27,005 nucleotides of DNA from NCBI GenBank assembly GCA_016721085.1, contig JADKJI010000051.1, forward strand, positions 1 to 27,005, read 5' to 3'. This document shows, piece after piece, positions 8,097 to 19,519 of the stretch (position 1 is its first letter; every line of letters begins with the position of its first letter). The notes beneath the pieces were generated by a model. The model saw only the letters and a list, made by a program, of their open reading frames with translations, was not told the DNA's origin and made no database searches. Origin of the DNA: Chitinophagaceae bacterium. Lineage in GTDB: Bacteria > Bacteroidota > Bacteroidia > Chitinophagales > Chitinophagaceae. The position numbers were made by a program, and so were the translations under genes.

Positions 8097-8830
8097 ATTA
8101 AAGAATTTGATATATATTCTATGGGTTTATAGATTACATTAATATTTAATATGTAGCGCAAATATATAAAAAGTTACTTTACTTGTTGCACTACACTTAA
8201 TTTAATTCCTAGCCAAACTTACACTGTTTCTTAATCGCTTTTGGAACAAGACAAATTGGTTGAAATTTATTGTTCAAAGCTATTTCCATAGCTTAAAATT
8301 TCGTTTGTCTTTGATTTTTTCATGGTTAATTATGAAACTCCACCACTTTATTTATGTTTCATTATTAACATTAAAAATAAATTATTATTATATGTGATAG
8401 TTGACGAAAGTACAGATATTTTTAACAATAATCAAGTATATTTTATACTATTTTTTTAAGCTCAAAAATCCATTAATGTTTCAAGTGTTACTTGAATAAT
8501 ATCTTCTAAAACTTGTTGATTTTAATCAATTTCAAAACGAAAAGAAATACGAATTGTTGTGACAGCCTAAAAATTAGAATTTGTTGTATGGAAACTCTTT
8601 TTGGCTGAAAATTACCTGATTCAATAATTTTGGAAATATAATACATCTGTATTAAGAAAATTTATGGTGTAATTACAATTGAGAAGGATTAATTTCTAAA
8701 TGTAATTTTACTTGCGAGCAGTTTAAAAATGAAGCTTAAATTATTGTACCCGGAAGGCATTTAAAATTACCTTAAATTAGCATATATAAAAATGAAGAAG
8801 AAAAGTATTAAAATTTCAAATTCGTTTTTA
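8097..8830. other. AT-rich stretch with no intact gene
   Basis: About 730 bp of very AT-rich sequence with stops in all frames. Short readings look protein-like on both strands but none extends beyond about 25 codons, and I cannot place them in a family. Its position between an accessory module and an HsdR remnant suggests decayed mobile or defence-island DNA. No tRNA, insertion-sequence ends or CRISPR repeats are visible. Confidence 0.5.
8159..8166 (-). promoter_or_regulatory. Candidate Bacteroidota -7 element for the PLD-like/membrane operon
   Basis: On the minus strand the sequence reads TATATTTG, a perfect match to the Bacteroidota -7 consensus TAnnTTTG. It lies about 62 bp upstream of the start codon at 8096. 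No good TTTG-type -33 box is seen at the usual distance, so the assignment is partial. Confidence 0.35.
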
Positions 8831-9115
8831 TCATGCCACAATAACTGCATACAGATATTTCTGAAATTCAATAAACATAGACTTAATATTAGAAAGACCA
8901 CCCAAAACATCCGTTGCACCTTTCAGTGACTGATAATTATTAGTTAGTAATCGCAATAACTTCTCCTGGTCTAACTCCTCAAAACTAGGTTCAATATATT
9001 TGCTCAAAACAACCTCAATAAACTCTTTTTTTTATCATTTAATAAAGCATTATTGTTTAAATGAAGGATCCAACTTAAGTCAATTTTGTTATTGTAACTG
9101 CAAAAGTCAACTACC
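8831..9115 (-). pseudogene. hsdR: Remnant of the C-terminus of a type I restriction HsdR subunit
   Basis: On the minus strand about 65 clean codons read EFIEVVLSKYIEPSFEELDQ, then EKLLRLLTNNYQSLKG, ATDVLGGLSNIKSMF and IEFQKYLY, with a stop at 8831-8833. This matches the end of HsdR proteins, where a 'VLSKYIxxGVxELDxEKL' block leads to a terminal 'FIGFQKYLY'. Upstream, past a frame change in the 8-base T run (plus strand) at 9026-9033, the readable sequence continues as DFCSYNNKIDLSWILHLNNN and then degrades near 9115. The helicase and nuclease parts and any hsdM or hsdS are absent, so this is a fragment left by a deletion or rearrangement. The 126 bp from 9116 to 9241 hold nothing that I can assign. 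Confidence 0.65.
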
Positions 9116-9241
9116 CACTAACAATTAATCCTCAATCATCAAAATCAAATTCTTAATTTTCGGTTTAAATAGAAGGCATAAATTATAAAGCAATTTAACA
9201 TTGGGACAATTTATCCTTCCTGACTCAATAGGTTTAAACCA

Positions 9242-11180
9242 TTATTCATTTCTGATTAATTGATCAAACACCAAACCACTGCTACCTTCTCCTTTGCCTA
9301 TTATTTTTTTTCTTCCTAACCAACATACAACCCTCCCGTCATACCATCGGGTGCGCTGGAAACTTCTAATTACTTGAATCCCTTCTCTCGGTATTTCTTC
9401 TTCAAAAACATAATAAGGAAAGTCTTTTCTGTTAGGATTTTGCCTCTAGGTTTCACGTCGATAGGAAAGCCATCCTGATAACGGACAGTTTTCCTCTCAA
9501 TAATCGTATTGATGCATCTGTTTCCGGGATTCTCGCCGGAACAAATGGTATCCATGGTTCCGGAACTGTCGACATGAATTCGTAGGAGTAAGTGGCATCT
9601 GATTTAACTACTACGGGTAGCGGTTCACCTGCTGCCAGCAATTCTGCATTTAACAACTTTTCTTTCAATAATACTTCTTTCAAAAACTCTGCCTTTCTCC
9701 TGAGAAATGCCTGATAGGCATCAATACCCTCCCCCATGAATCCCGGGACAGTTTTTTCTATGGCCCAAACCATATTGGCCATTTCATCACGTATAAAAAT
9801 TATATGCTCAATTGGATTACCTTCATGTGTTTTGTAGGTTACGGGTGGAAAGAAAAGGCGCGGATCGCTGCCAACAGAACTTCCATTGTTTTTTTGAGAC
9901 AGGCCGATAAAGTTCCATTTGTCGGCTGGATCGACGGGGTCAATCAATGTGTTAAATCCAAAAGAGTCGGTAACAATAATACTTTTTATGGTAGAAATAC
10001 TGCCCGATTTGACATTGAAAGGAACTACCTGCCAGTCATTACTAGCGACTAAAGCAAATTCAGCCAGAATAATCGTTGATAAATCGGTTGTATCAGCATC
10101 AATTTGACCAAAATTAATCATATTATTTTCAAATTCCCACAAACGTGCTGTTGGCATACCAGGAAATTCTGATTTTGAAGATAAAAGGGTGATGGTCTTG
10201 GTTTCAGCCGTAATAAGCTCGTCTACCAACTGGTTGTTTTGAATCAACGGTGTAATTTCAGGCAAGGTTTTATCTATTTCAAAGGCATACCAGTCTGGCT
10301 GCCCCTGATAATATTCTTTTGATCTGATAGCAATTCGCGGATTGTTAGCATCCGCATCAGGAGATGCCAGGTCAAAACGATATTCAAGACGAGATTGATC
10401 CCAAGGTGACGTGCTAGTTCCTTGAGGAACAACATACAATTTGTTTAGCCAAAGAAGTAATTGATCCCCTGCAAGGTTAAGATTAGATTCAAATTTTTCT
10501 ACTTCTAATAGTTGGCTATCGTCAAGTATATTTTGATTTCGCAAGACATTGGCTGCCAGTTGGCTATCGTCAAGTATATTTTGATTTCGCAAGACATTAT
10601 CTGCATTGCTATCGGGGGAGGTTAAATTTTTAATAAAGGTGGTGGTATTAAATATTTTATTTTTCAAAAATAGTTGCTGCCTCAACAAATCCTTATCACC
10701 TGTAATATCCTGTTCTTCCCTTTGTGGAGACATTAACCAATCGGCATCCGTCATTGGGAAAGCATCTATAAACATTTGAAACAAAGTAGCATCAACTTCA
10801 TTTGCTTTTAACAACTTCTTCCAATATGCTGAAACCTGGAGATGTGTTCGCCAGTCAACCGGCACCTTTTCTCCTTCAATTTGCGCTTCCAGAGGGATAT
10901 CATTATTAAAAACTGATACGTGGTTATCCCAACCCAAGCGGGAAACTGGGGTGAACTCAGCTATTACCTTTGCCATGATGCTGGTTGCAGCATCTTCACC
11001 CGTGAATTCACCAAATTGCCATTGCCGCGTTAACATCCATAAGGCATCTGCCGTCGGGGCGCTTAGAACCTGGCTGAAATCCACTTTTCTTGGTTGCGGT
11101 TCAAGCCGGTTCCATACCCCGAGTCGGATACTGGAGGCTTTTCCTTGACCTGGGCTGTCGAGATTATTCTCTGGTTTCAT
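9242..11180 (-). CDS. Uncharacterised 'WMLTRQWQFGEF' protein, last gene of the giant-protein operon (two frameshifts)
   Basis: The reconstructed product is about 646 aa, with no signal peptide and no membrane helix. The N-terminus has RLGVWNRLEPQPR (19-31) and LWMLTRQWQFGEFTGEDA (47-64). I remember both from uncharacterised bacterial proteins that begin with an 'RLEPRPR' and 'LWMLTRQWQ..EF.GEDAGS' pair. The first frame ends at 9453. One missing A in the run at 9489-9492 and one missing T on the coding strand (plus-strand A run 9419-9421) restore a conserved C-terminus: FEEEIPREGIQVIRSFQRTR, then WLGRKKIIGKGEGSSGLVFD, ending at 9242. A 16-residue unit is tandemly duplicated at about residues 195-227. 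It starts 24 bp after the giant gene ends, so it is almost certainly cotranscribed. No enzymatic motif is recognised. Confidence 0.8.
10510..10598. repeat. Perfect 41-bp direct repeat, 48-bp period, inside a coding region
   Basis: Positions 10510-10550 and 10558-10598 are identical over 41 bp, separated by 7 bp. The 48-bp period keeps the frame and duplicates the 16-residue unit VLRNQNILDDSQL plus three variable residues. Perfect identity at the DNA level indicates a very recent duplication or an assembly slip. Confidence 0.9.
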
Positions 11181-11203
11181 ATATATTTTATTCTTTGGAT
11201 TGG

Positions 11204-14200
11204 CTATAATTGATCAACTGTTTCCTCTTGATCTTTTTGAGTATTTCCTAAAATATTAATGAATGGGTAAATTTGATACATTTCTTCATCAAGATTAAGA
11301 ATATCCTTATTATTGATATTATAATCAAGAGCAATGTCATTTTCTATCGAAAAATTGACCACCCGATTCAATGTAGCAGGCAGAAAATGAGAAAGATGAA
11401 GTTGGATATAAGCATCAATAGTAGCATGGATTCCTCCAGCTTGCGTATTTGTGTAATGCATGTTTAAAGGGGTGGAAATATGTTGCGGTTCAACTGCTCT
11501 AATCTTAGCCAGATCAAATGCTGTATTTACAGAATCTAATAAATGGTCTAAACTCCATTTTCGGAATTAGTACCAGTACCATATCGAGGTAAAGGGAGCA
11601 GAATCGATTGTGGGGCTTCCATATTGGGTTGATCAAAATGGAAAGCAATACCAGTGGTTTCTTCCTTATTAGGGATGACTTCTGTCCATTCATCCAACAG
11701 TAACCCTGTGATTGTTGGAACTGTATCATTACTTCCCCAATGGCTTATTTGATCTTGCAGGCTATCAAAAATCATCATCAAAGATAATTTGTCCCGACTC
11801 ACTTGTACTGCATCGCTTGCGTGTTTTTCAAAATAGTCTTGCGGAATGTCCAGGCCTATCCAACTGTCCTTTGTTCGGTATGGTAACTGAAGTGGTTTGG
11901 GCAAAATGTCGGCTGCAAAATCCAAGTAAACCTCGCGCATCAATATCATTTGTTCCAAATGGCCCATTTTATCCCTAACCCTCCCCACGCCATCTAACCA
12001 TTGCTCTATGAACATTGGATTCTTTTTTCTGTCATTTTTTGGAAGGATTTTATCACTTCCTTCTAATGCTGACTTAAATTCAGAAGGATTTGGCAAATCA
12101 AAATTTGGCAGGATTTGAAAAGTTTCACCTAAAATGGTTCTAACAATTTTTTGGTACTGATTCAGGAACGATATACCTAGAGGAGCCCCCTCCGTCAATT
12201 TTTGCTTTCTCAACTTCAAATTGTTGTTTCCGTTCTCTCATTATTTTAATAATCATGTCACTGCGTTCCAAACATGCAGTGGCCGCCGCTTTGCCACCTG
12301 GGGAATTGATAGGAATAATCGCTTCCGGTAAATTGTACAAAGCAACATCCCAAAGTTGTGTTTTAAGGGTTTCTACTTTTGCTGGATCAAGCAATAAAGT
12401 CAGATCTGCGACAGCCCCCTCCAAATCAGATAAATGCTGACTAAAATTTTGAAACAAATCATCAATTCGAGACCCAAAATTCAATTGCACCCCAATATTC
12501 GTGCTGGATGAAGGGTGAACCAAGTCAGATGGGTGAACGGGCCTGCTGTTGGCAACAACTTTGAACAGCGATTGAAAATAGGGTGAAATGGCTTCAAAGG
12601 AGGTTTTGAGACTTGAAGCTGATTTCTGATAATCTATTTTAAAGTCCTTGATGATTTCTCCCGGATTTACGCTTTGAATAAATCGAAACACACGTTTACT
12701 GAGTTCGGACTCCAAGTCGTAGAAGGGGGCAGAAAAAGAATAGAATATCTATTGGATTAAGGTGCAAATCTAAAAGGCTTACAGAACTTATTATTTCTGA
12801 ATTTAGATCAGAACGTAGTTCGTATCGCACCCCACAGACAATGTTTGCAGGGTTTCCCATTTGCTCTGCCAACCATCGATTTAGAATGGGCTCCGTTTGA
12901 GCACGGGGGGTAATGGGCATATTTAGCCATGCTGCGGGAAGTGCATTATTTGAAGCTTCCAATAAAATACCTGTCCGGTGGGTTAATGGTGTCCCGGTTC
13001 TGGGCGTTTGAACAATTTCTAATTCAGGAATCGGTTTGCTTTCATTGAATGCTTTTTGAACCGCTGCTGACCGAACGTAATTGCCTTTTGCCAATTGAAA
13101 AACACCTTCAGAAATCACGAGATCGGAAATGGCATCCAATGCGTCTTCAAGGAGTAAAATTTGAGCTTTTACAGGATCAGTGTCATTAACATCGTTATCG
13201 TTATTCATCAAAGAGAAAGATATAAATGATGGATACGGATCTTTTAACGAAAGACGCCATTGTTTTATCATTTTATATCCATCCACCACATTATTTGCCT
13301 GGATTGTTTCAGTCGATAGTCTCGTATTTGGCACCAATGCTCCAACGCCAAGTGGAAAATCCCCTCGGAAATCAAAAATATATTGATCCAAACCATTGTC
13401 GTGCAAACCACGTTCGAACTGATAGCCCAGCAAAGCGCCCAGTTCTTGCCCGTTTCTAATCCCATCCAGGTACCAAAGCGCTTTATTTACCCGATTTGAA
13501 GACAAATCAATTTGAAGTAAATCATTATCTCCTGTAGCATAAAATCCCGCCCGTAGCACTGCCGCAGTGGTTGCGCATGAGCCAGGGATGGCGCATGAAT
13601 ATACCCCTGATTTGATGGATCGCTTATAGGATTTGTAACTGGATGGTCGCCAATTGCTTGAAAGACGATGTCCATACTATTCGGTTTCAGGTTTTCTATA
13701 TACCCGTAAGCACCGATATACAAACCTTTTGACTGCTCCTTTTCCCTGATATGCCAAAGCGACTGATTCACAACACTTAGTAGCCAAGCATCCAGTCGAT
13801 GCGAACATAAATCTAGATGTTCAGCCATCAAACGTTCTAATTCAGCAGTTGGTAATTTGCTAAGAATTGGAAGATATCGGTGTAGTTTGGCTATTAGGAT
13901 TGTTTCATCGGGATAGGTGGTTATGGTAGTTGGCCGCTTAAGGTAGTTAGCCATAGAGTTATCATCCATAGGATCCAAAGTACCAGGGATGTCGTTTTGT
14001 TCCAGGTTAAAAAACAGAAAAGGATATCTACTATTGGCACTAATCAGCGGACTGACTGGGAGAGGAGTTTCATTTTGTTGTAGTAAAGTGTCTTTGTAAG
14101 GGTAATTGAAAACTTTAATAGGTTCATATGATTCAGCGTCCAACTCTTCTCCATCTTTAATTATGGTATAGTTGTTATTTATTAATTCATTGAAATCAGT

Positions 14201-17200
14201 GTTAAAGGTAGTTCCATATTTCATACCTAAAATAATTGCGGGATGAAAACCAAGGATGAATTGCCTATATGCTTTTCGTGACAATGCCTTTCCATCTTCC
14301 AAATAATCTAAAAAAATATAATTTTCTTTAAGATAATTAAAAACAATACTTGCAAATGTTTTCTTGTTCTGTGAAATTACAGTTGTAGTTGGAATATTAT
14401 TAATATATTCATCTATAACAGACATTGTCTTCCCTTTCCAATTCCAAAACGGAAATGCGGCGTCCATTAATGAGGAATAATGGAAATCAGTCAATGTTTC
14501 CATTTTGGATGCGCCCATTTTCCCCTCGTAAATTCTCATCGAAGCATCCCAATAATAATTTAGTAGAGAATTAGAAAGCAATAGAAACAATAATGAATCA
14601 GAAGGTGGAGAACCACCTCGAATAGCGTCATGGATATTTCGGATTGGACTTTTATTTAGCCAATCAATATAATTATCAGTGGAGTCTATTTTTGACAACC
14701 TTCTTTTTTCGCTTGATTTTAAGGAATCCACCACATTACCAATCAAATCCTTATCTCCATCAAAAAACGAAGTTGCGCAAAGGTTAGAAAACTACCGTCA
14801 TAGTTAATTGTTGAACCATCATTTAAAGTTTTCTTTGGCGGCCATTCAAATTCTGCAGTAGTATTCGAGACATTAGTAAGAACATCATTACTATCATATC
14901 CCAAAAAAACTGGAAAGGACTGATCAAAATTGACCACAGAAAAATAGTCACTTTCGTTTGTTTGCGTTAAAAAACAGAGGATCTCAGATCTTTATCTTCG
15001 ATCCCTATACCGTGTCGATTATTATATTGGACTGCGTTTGGATGCAGTCCTAATATGTCCATGAATGCTTCATGATATGATTTATCGTCAATAGGAGGCA
15101 TATCAATGTTTCTGATATGCGTTTTAACTGACTCGTTCCATTTAGCTTTCAGTGCTATAATCAAATTAGTTAATTTTAGTGTAAAACCTGGATTTGAAGA
15201 CCAGTTTAACCAATCCAAAGTTTCAAATTTAAAAAATGGAGAAGCAAAATTCGGATTCCCATTACCCCAATCCATGTCTATTGCCTCTTCTTCTAATGGT
15301 GGATCCTCATTCAAAAGATTTACCAGATTGAATTCCGTCTGTTGCAACTTGGCAATTGGCAACACCCCATATGGCTGTCTTCCTACTCGGAAAGTGGGTA
15401 CTGACCCACGTCCTTTCATATGCTTTTCCATGTGATCACGAATATCATCAAGGTCTTTCGGAATCTCAAAATATGGTCCCCACTATCATAAAAAACATCT
15501 CTTCTAAATAGTAACCCAAAGTCGCGTTCCACAAGCAAAAATTCATAACACCTGCATTGCGTATTGTAAAACCTCCGGCATTTTGAACACGTTGAAAAAT
15601 AGCAGCATCCAGGCCTAATGCTTCAGCAAGTATTTGGCCATCTGAACGTTCTTCCAAAACAGTTGTGGTACTGAATAGCTGTCCTTCAATCTCAGTCTCA
15701 AATACCCCATCGATATCAGGCATATAATTATACCCGGAATCTTTTTCTGCTGTATTATTGGTCGGTGTTCCAGGCGGAATAAGACTTAGTCCATTGGACG
15801 AGTACCGATGGTCTTGAAATAAGGTCTCCATCAATGTCTGTGAATGAAGATGTATATCCAGGCTGTCATTGTCTGTGTTTGTTTTTACTCCAAGTACAAT
15901 AATTTTTGCATATTCAGTAGGCGTTGATCCCAAATCAATATTAATCGCCATGCCCTTTGTTACAGCTTCGCTAAAATCTGAAAGCCATTTAATAGAAGAG
16001 CCTAGTTTCAAAGTGCCGTCACTAGTGGTTTCCAGCTCACTGTCATCGCTATGATCCAGCCCTATTTGCAATGGACTTGGTATTATTTCACCAAAATGAA
16101 ATTCTGGGGAGGCATCTTCCGTTTTATATAAGCAAAACACAAATCGATCTGGCATGACATTTGACACCGCGGGTTGGTTCCACAAATTAGTTCGCGGTGT
16201 TATTTCTGGAAAATTGATTTGTTTTTTTGTTTTTCCAGGTGCTTGACTAATTTTACCTATAAAAATATCCCCTGTTTTATCCTTTAGTGGTGTCAGTTTT
16301 TTTACAATATAAGCAGCTCGTTGAGGGCCAAAAACAGCCGCTAAAGTACGCCACGCTCCCAATTTCTGATTCCTATTCTCTCCTGCTTCCACTGCCTTTT
16401 CCCAGTAATTTTTCCCGGCATTTACTTCTTCTACTGTCAATCCGTCATCATGATTGTCAATTGATATTGTGTCTGGATAGACCCTAATCCATAAAGAGAT
16501 ATTGCCTAATGGGTGTAGGTCTTCCATTGTTAACTTTGTAGCTTTTTTTCTCGCTTTAGTTTTAGAAGACGAATTATTGGATTTTTTTCAACTGGTGACT
16601 CCAACCTGGCCTTTGTATTGACAATACGTTCAATGAGCTGTTTTTGAAACGAACGATACGTACTTTTTTTTTGTTTTATCTGAATATCTATGTTCTGTTG
16701 ACGCTCTAAGCTGGCAACTGAAAGCCTGAGTACTTCCTTTAGCTGGGTCAGAAATTCGTCTAGCTGGTATTGAAGCAAGGTGATATCCCTTCTTGTATAA
16801 ACTTGTTCACTATCGTAAGTCTTTTTTATTTCTTTCAGGCCTTCTACCAACAATTTCAAATCATCTATTGGCAAATCTAACCCTAAAATTAAACCTCGAC
16901 TAAGGCGATTTAACGGTTGCAAAGTCCTGTTGATTATAACAGGTAAATTGGTAATTGCAACCCTTACATCTTCTGATATAGCAAGATTTTTCTGTTTTCT
17001 AGAGACTTGCTGATTTCAAGCACCTGGCTCCAAAGGTTGGAATCTATATTAATTCTACTAGAAAATGTCTGGATGCTAGACTCAAGAAATTTGCTTGCCT
17101 GAGAAAATGCTTCTATAAGACTGTTTTTATCGTCCGGACGAAAGGTTTCAGGCAAAGCAAGATTTTCCATTTTTCCTTGCAAATACGCTATTAGTGTTTC

Positions 17201-19517
17201 GGGAAGTTCAGTGTGTGGGTAACCTGATGCTTTAAAGTCCTTATAAGCAAGAATAAATGCCCCGTAGGACCAAATCTCAAAACGTTGGTCAGCGTTTTTC
17301 AAATTTTTACAATAATCCCCCAACAATGCTCTCTTTTCTGATAGTGATTTTATGCGAATTTTAATTCTATCATGTTGTTTTGAAAGGAAAGATATATCAT
17401 TCAGATAGAGGTTTAGAAGTAACTTTACTTTCTTTATAATCTTTATAAGAGCTGCTTCAATCTTTATTTTGTCATCCTTACTGGCGTTTTAATTGCATCG
17501 ACTTGTCTTTCAGACCATTCAGCATAACCAGCCATTGATCCCTCCTTTGATAGGATGGTGCTTGATTGGTGCTCAGGTCATTAGGATTTGGAAGCAGTTC
17601 ATCCAAATCATTACTGATGTAGCGAAGCAATCGGGCAATATCTTCATAAGCCTGGTCATCACAATCAGACACTTCAATATGCTTCATATCCCTGAATCCT
17701 TTGATCAGCGTATCCAGTTGCTGTTTTGACCTTTCAAAATAGTCTTTCCACCATAAATGGATGTATTCCGTTTGGTCGTATAACTCAGAACGCCCAATGA
17801 TCTCTGCGATGGCTTTTTGAAGGGCTGTATCAGGTTGCTCCACAGAGGAAAGCTGATGTAATATTGCATTAAAAGAATTATCAACAGCGCTCACCAATAC
17901 CTCGAAAAGGACCCCCTCATTGTTGTGGATATATGAAGGAAAAGGATAAATTATATGTCCCAATTCGGAAAGGATATTCCAGATTTGGGTCTCTGCATTG
18001 AAGCCAATTTGTTTCTTCAGATCATCCGCTTTGTCCTTTTGCTCCTTTAATATTGCTAATATCCCCTGAAATAAGTTTTCATATTGTTTGATTTGGCTTT
18101 GAAAATTTGGCAGGAGTTCGATAATCTTTTCAACATCCGGGAGTAAGAGATATCGAATCTCATTACAATCTTCGCAACGAAGTTGCCCCAATTCTAATAC
18201 AATTTGGCAAAGGCCTTCAATTATGTGTTTCAACTGATTAAAGAAAACAATGATTTGAGGAATTCAAATTCTCTGTCTACGTTCCATGTGTTCGCTAATT
18301 TTGAATATCTTCATGATACAAATATAATTTATCCAGAATGTTTTTATCAATTGACTGTTCCCCCATTACACGAAGGTTCCTTAACAAAGCCTGCAGGCTA
18401 GCAAGATTTTTGATAGCGCGGCGAAAATGGTTTGCGCTGTTTTTAAATGAAAACTGCCCTCTCCTTTAATCTTATCATGCGTTGTAAGTAAAGTGCTGAT
18501 GGAACCATAAATCTGTATGTGAAATATATCATCCAGTTCGTCCTTTTTTACCTTAGGGATGGCTGAGATCAAAGCTGTGAGATCGCCTGAAACTTTGTTA
18601 AGAAATGGCTTAGTATTCAGCACGTAAACCTTGTTCGTTTCTTGTTCAAGAATGCTTATTCCCGTCTGGAATTCTGCTATATATTGCCATACATCTGCTT
18701 GCAATTCATAAGCAGTACCCTTTATCTGAGTTTCCTGGATTTGTACAAGTTCGCGTTCGGTTTGCGCCAATTTTTCCTCCAACAATGTGGGTAATGCCCT
18801 GAATTTCAAAGAAGATTCAGAGGATTTTCGAACCCAGGTTTGCAAAGAGGGGATAATTGGATTGATTTGTTTGTCCCATTCCTCAGCTGCTAGAGGAAAA
18901 GCGGCCCAAAATACGCGTCAGGTATTTTATCAATCGTTCCTGCAATTGAAATACTTCGCTCGCGGTCAGTTGGTCCAAATCTTTTCCAGTACCCAGGATA
19001 CTTTCTATTTGTTGATGGCTTTGGTCAAAGGATTTTCTTTCATCAAAAGGCCGCGCTTTTTTGCGTCGCTTTGACCTTCAGAAAAGTCCTTTTGTAGTTT
19101 TCGGGCAAGCTCTCCAATGGTTTGTTGCTGCGTTTCTATCTGAGAAATCCCAGTACGAAGGGCTGCTACGGATGAAGCTGCATATGCCGGGAACTTCGAT
19201 GATGCGACGCTTAATTGCCAATAGGCAGGCTTCCCAAGTACCACCTCGCTGTTGATTCTTAAAGAATTCCCCAGTTGAGTAACTTTGGCGGCTATTTTTA
19301 CGCTGTTTTCAAATACTTGCCCTGGATCCACTGAAAACACTTCTGGACCTTTATTTACATACTTATACACATCAAGAACTTCATGCTCAACATTGCTTAG
19401 TTCGAGCCGTTGCTGTACATAGCGGGTCTCTAAACGAACAGGTAATAGTGCCATTGGAACCGTTGCTGTCAATAATTGCTTTAGTACTTGATTATATTCT
19501 TCTGGGGTAGTATCCAT
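11204..19517 (-). CDS. Giant uncharacterised 'LPVRLETR / IRVYPD' protein of about 2,770 aa (about 15 indels)
   Basis: I join many open segments into one gene. At each break a one-base correction, usually in a homopolymer, continues the protein without loss. Breaks lie near 18990, 18915, 18408, 18308, 18243, 17487, 16988, 16547, 15490, 15455, 14972, 14764, 13572, 12730, 12187 and 11550. In order the product shows LLPVRLETRY (residues 24-33) and about 980 residues rich in Lys, Glu, Gln and Leu, probably helical and coiled coil. Then come LWIRVYPDTISIDNHDDGLT (about 1,015), FRVGRQPYGVLPIAKL (about 1,380), GLYIGAYGYIENLKP, GYIHAPSLAHAQ, ALLGYQFERGLHD (about 2,030), VQTPRTGTPLTHRTG (about 2,165) and LLDEWTEVIPNKEETTGIAF (about 2,610). 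I know these motifs from large uncharacterised proteins in other bacteria; no function is known to me. There is no signal peptide. It starts 1 bp after the preceding stop codon. Confidence 0.82.
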
Positions 19518-19519
19518 AA

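Noticed and set aside
8376..8460. Plus-strand reading IVDESTDIFNNNQVYFIL resembling hAT-type transposase text
   Set aside because: Only about 25 codons, no flanking transposase motifs, and the match is to families mostly seen in eukaryotes. Probably chance in AT-rich DNA.
9370..9555. Separate 61-aa minus-strand gene
   Set aside because: Its central part is the corrected continuation of the WQFGEF protein, not an independent gene.
10510..10598. CRISPR array
   Set aside because: Only two copies with a 7-bp interval, inside a coding frame with a period divisible by three.
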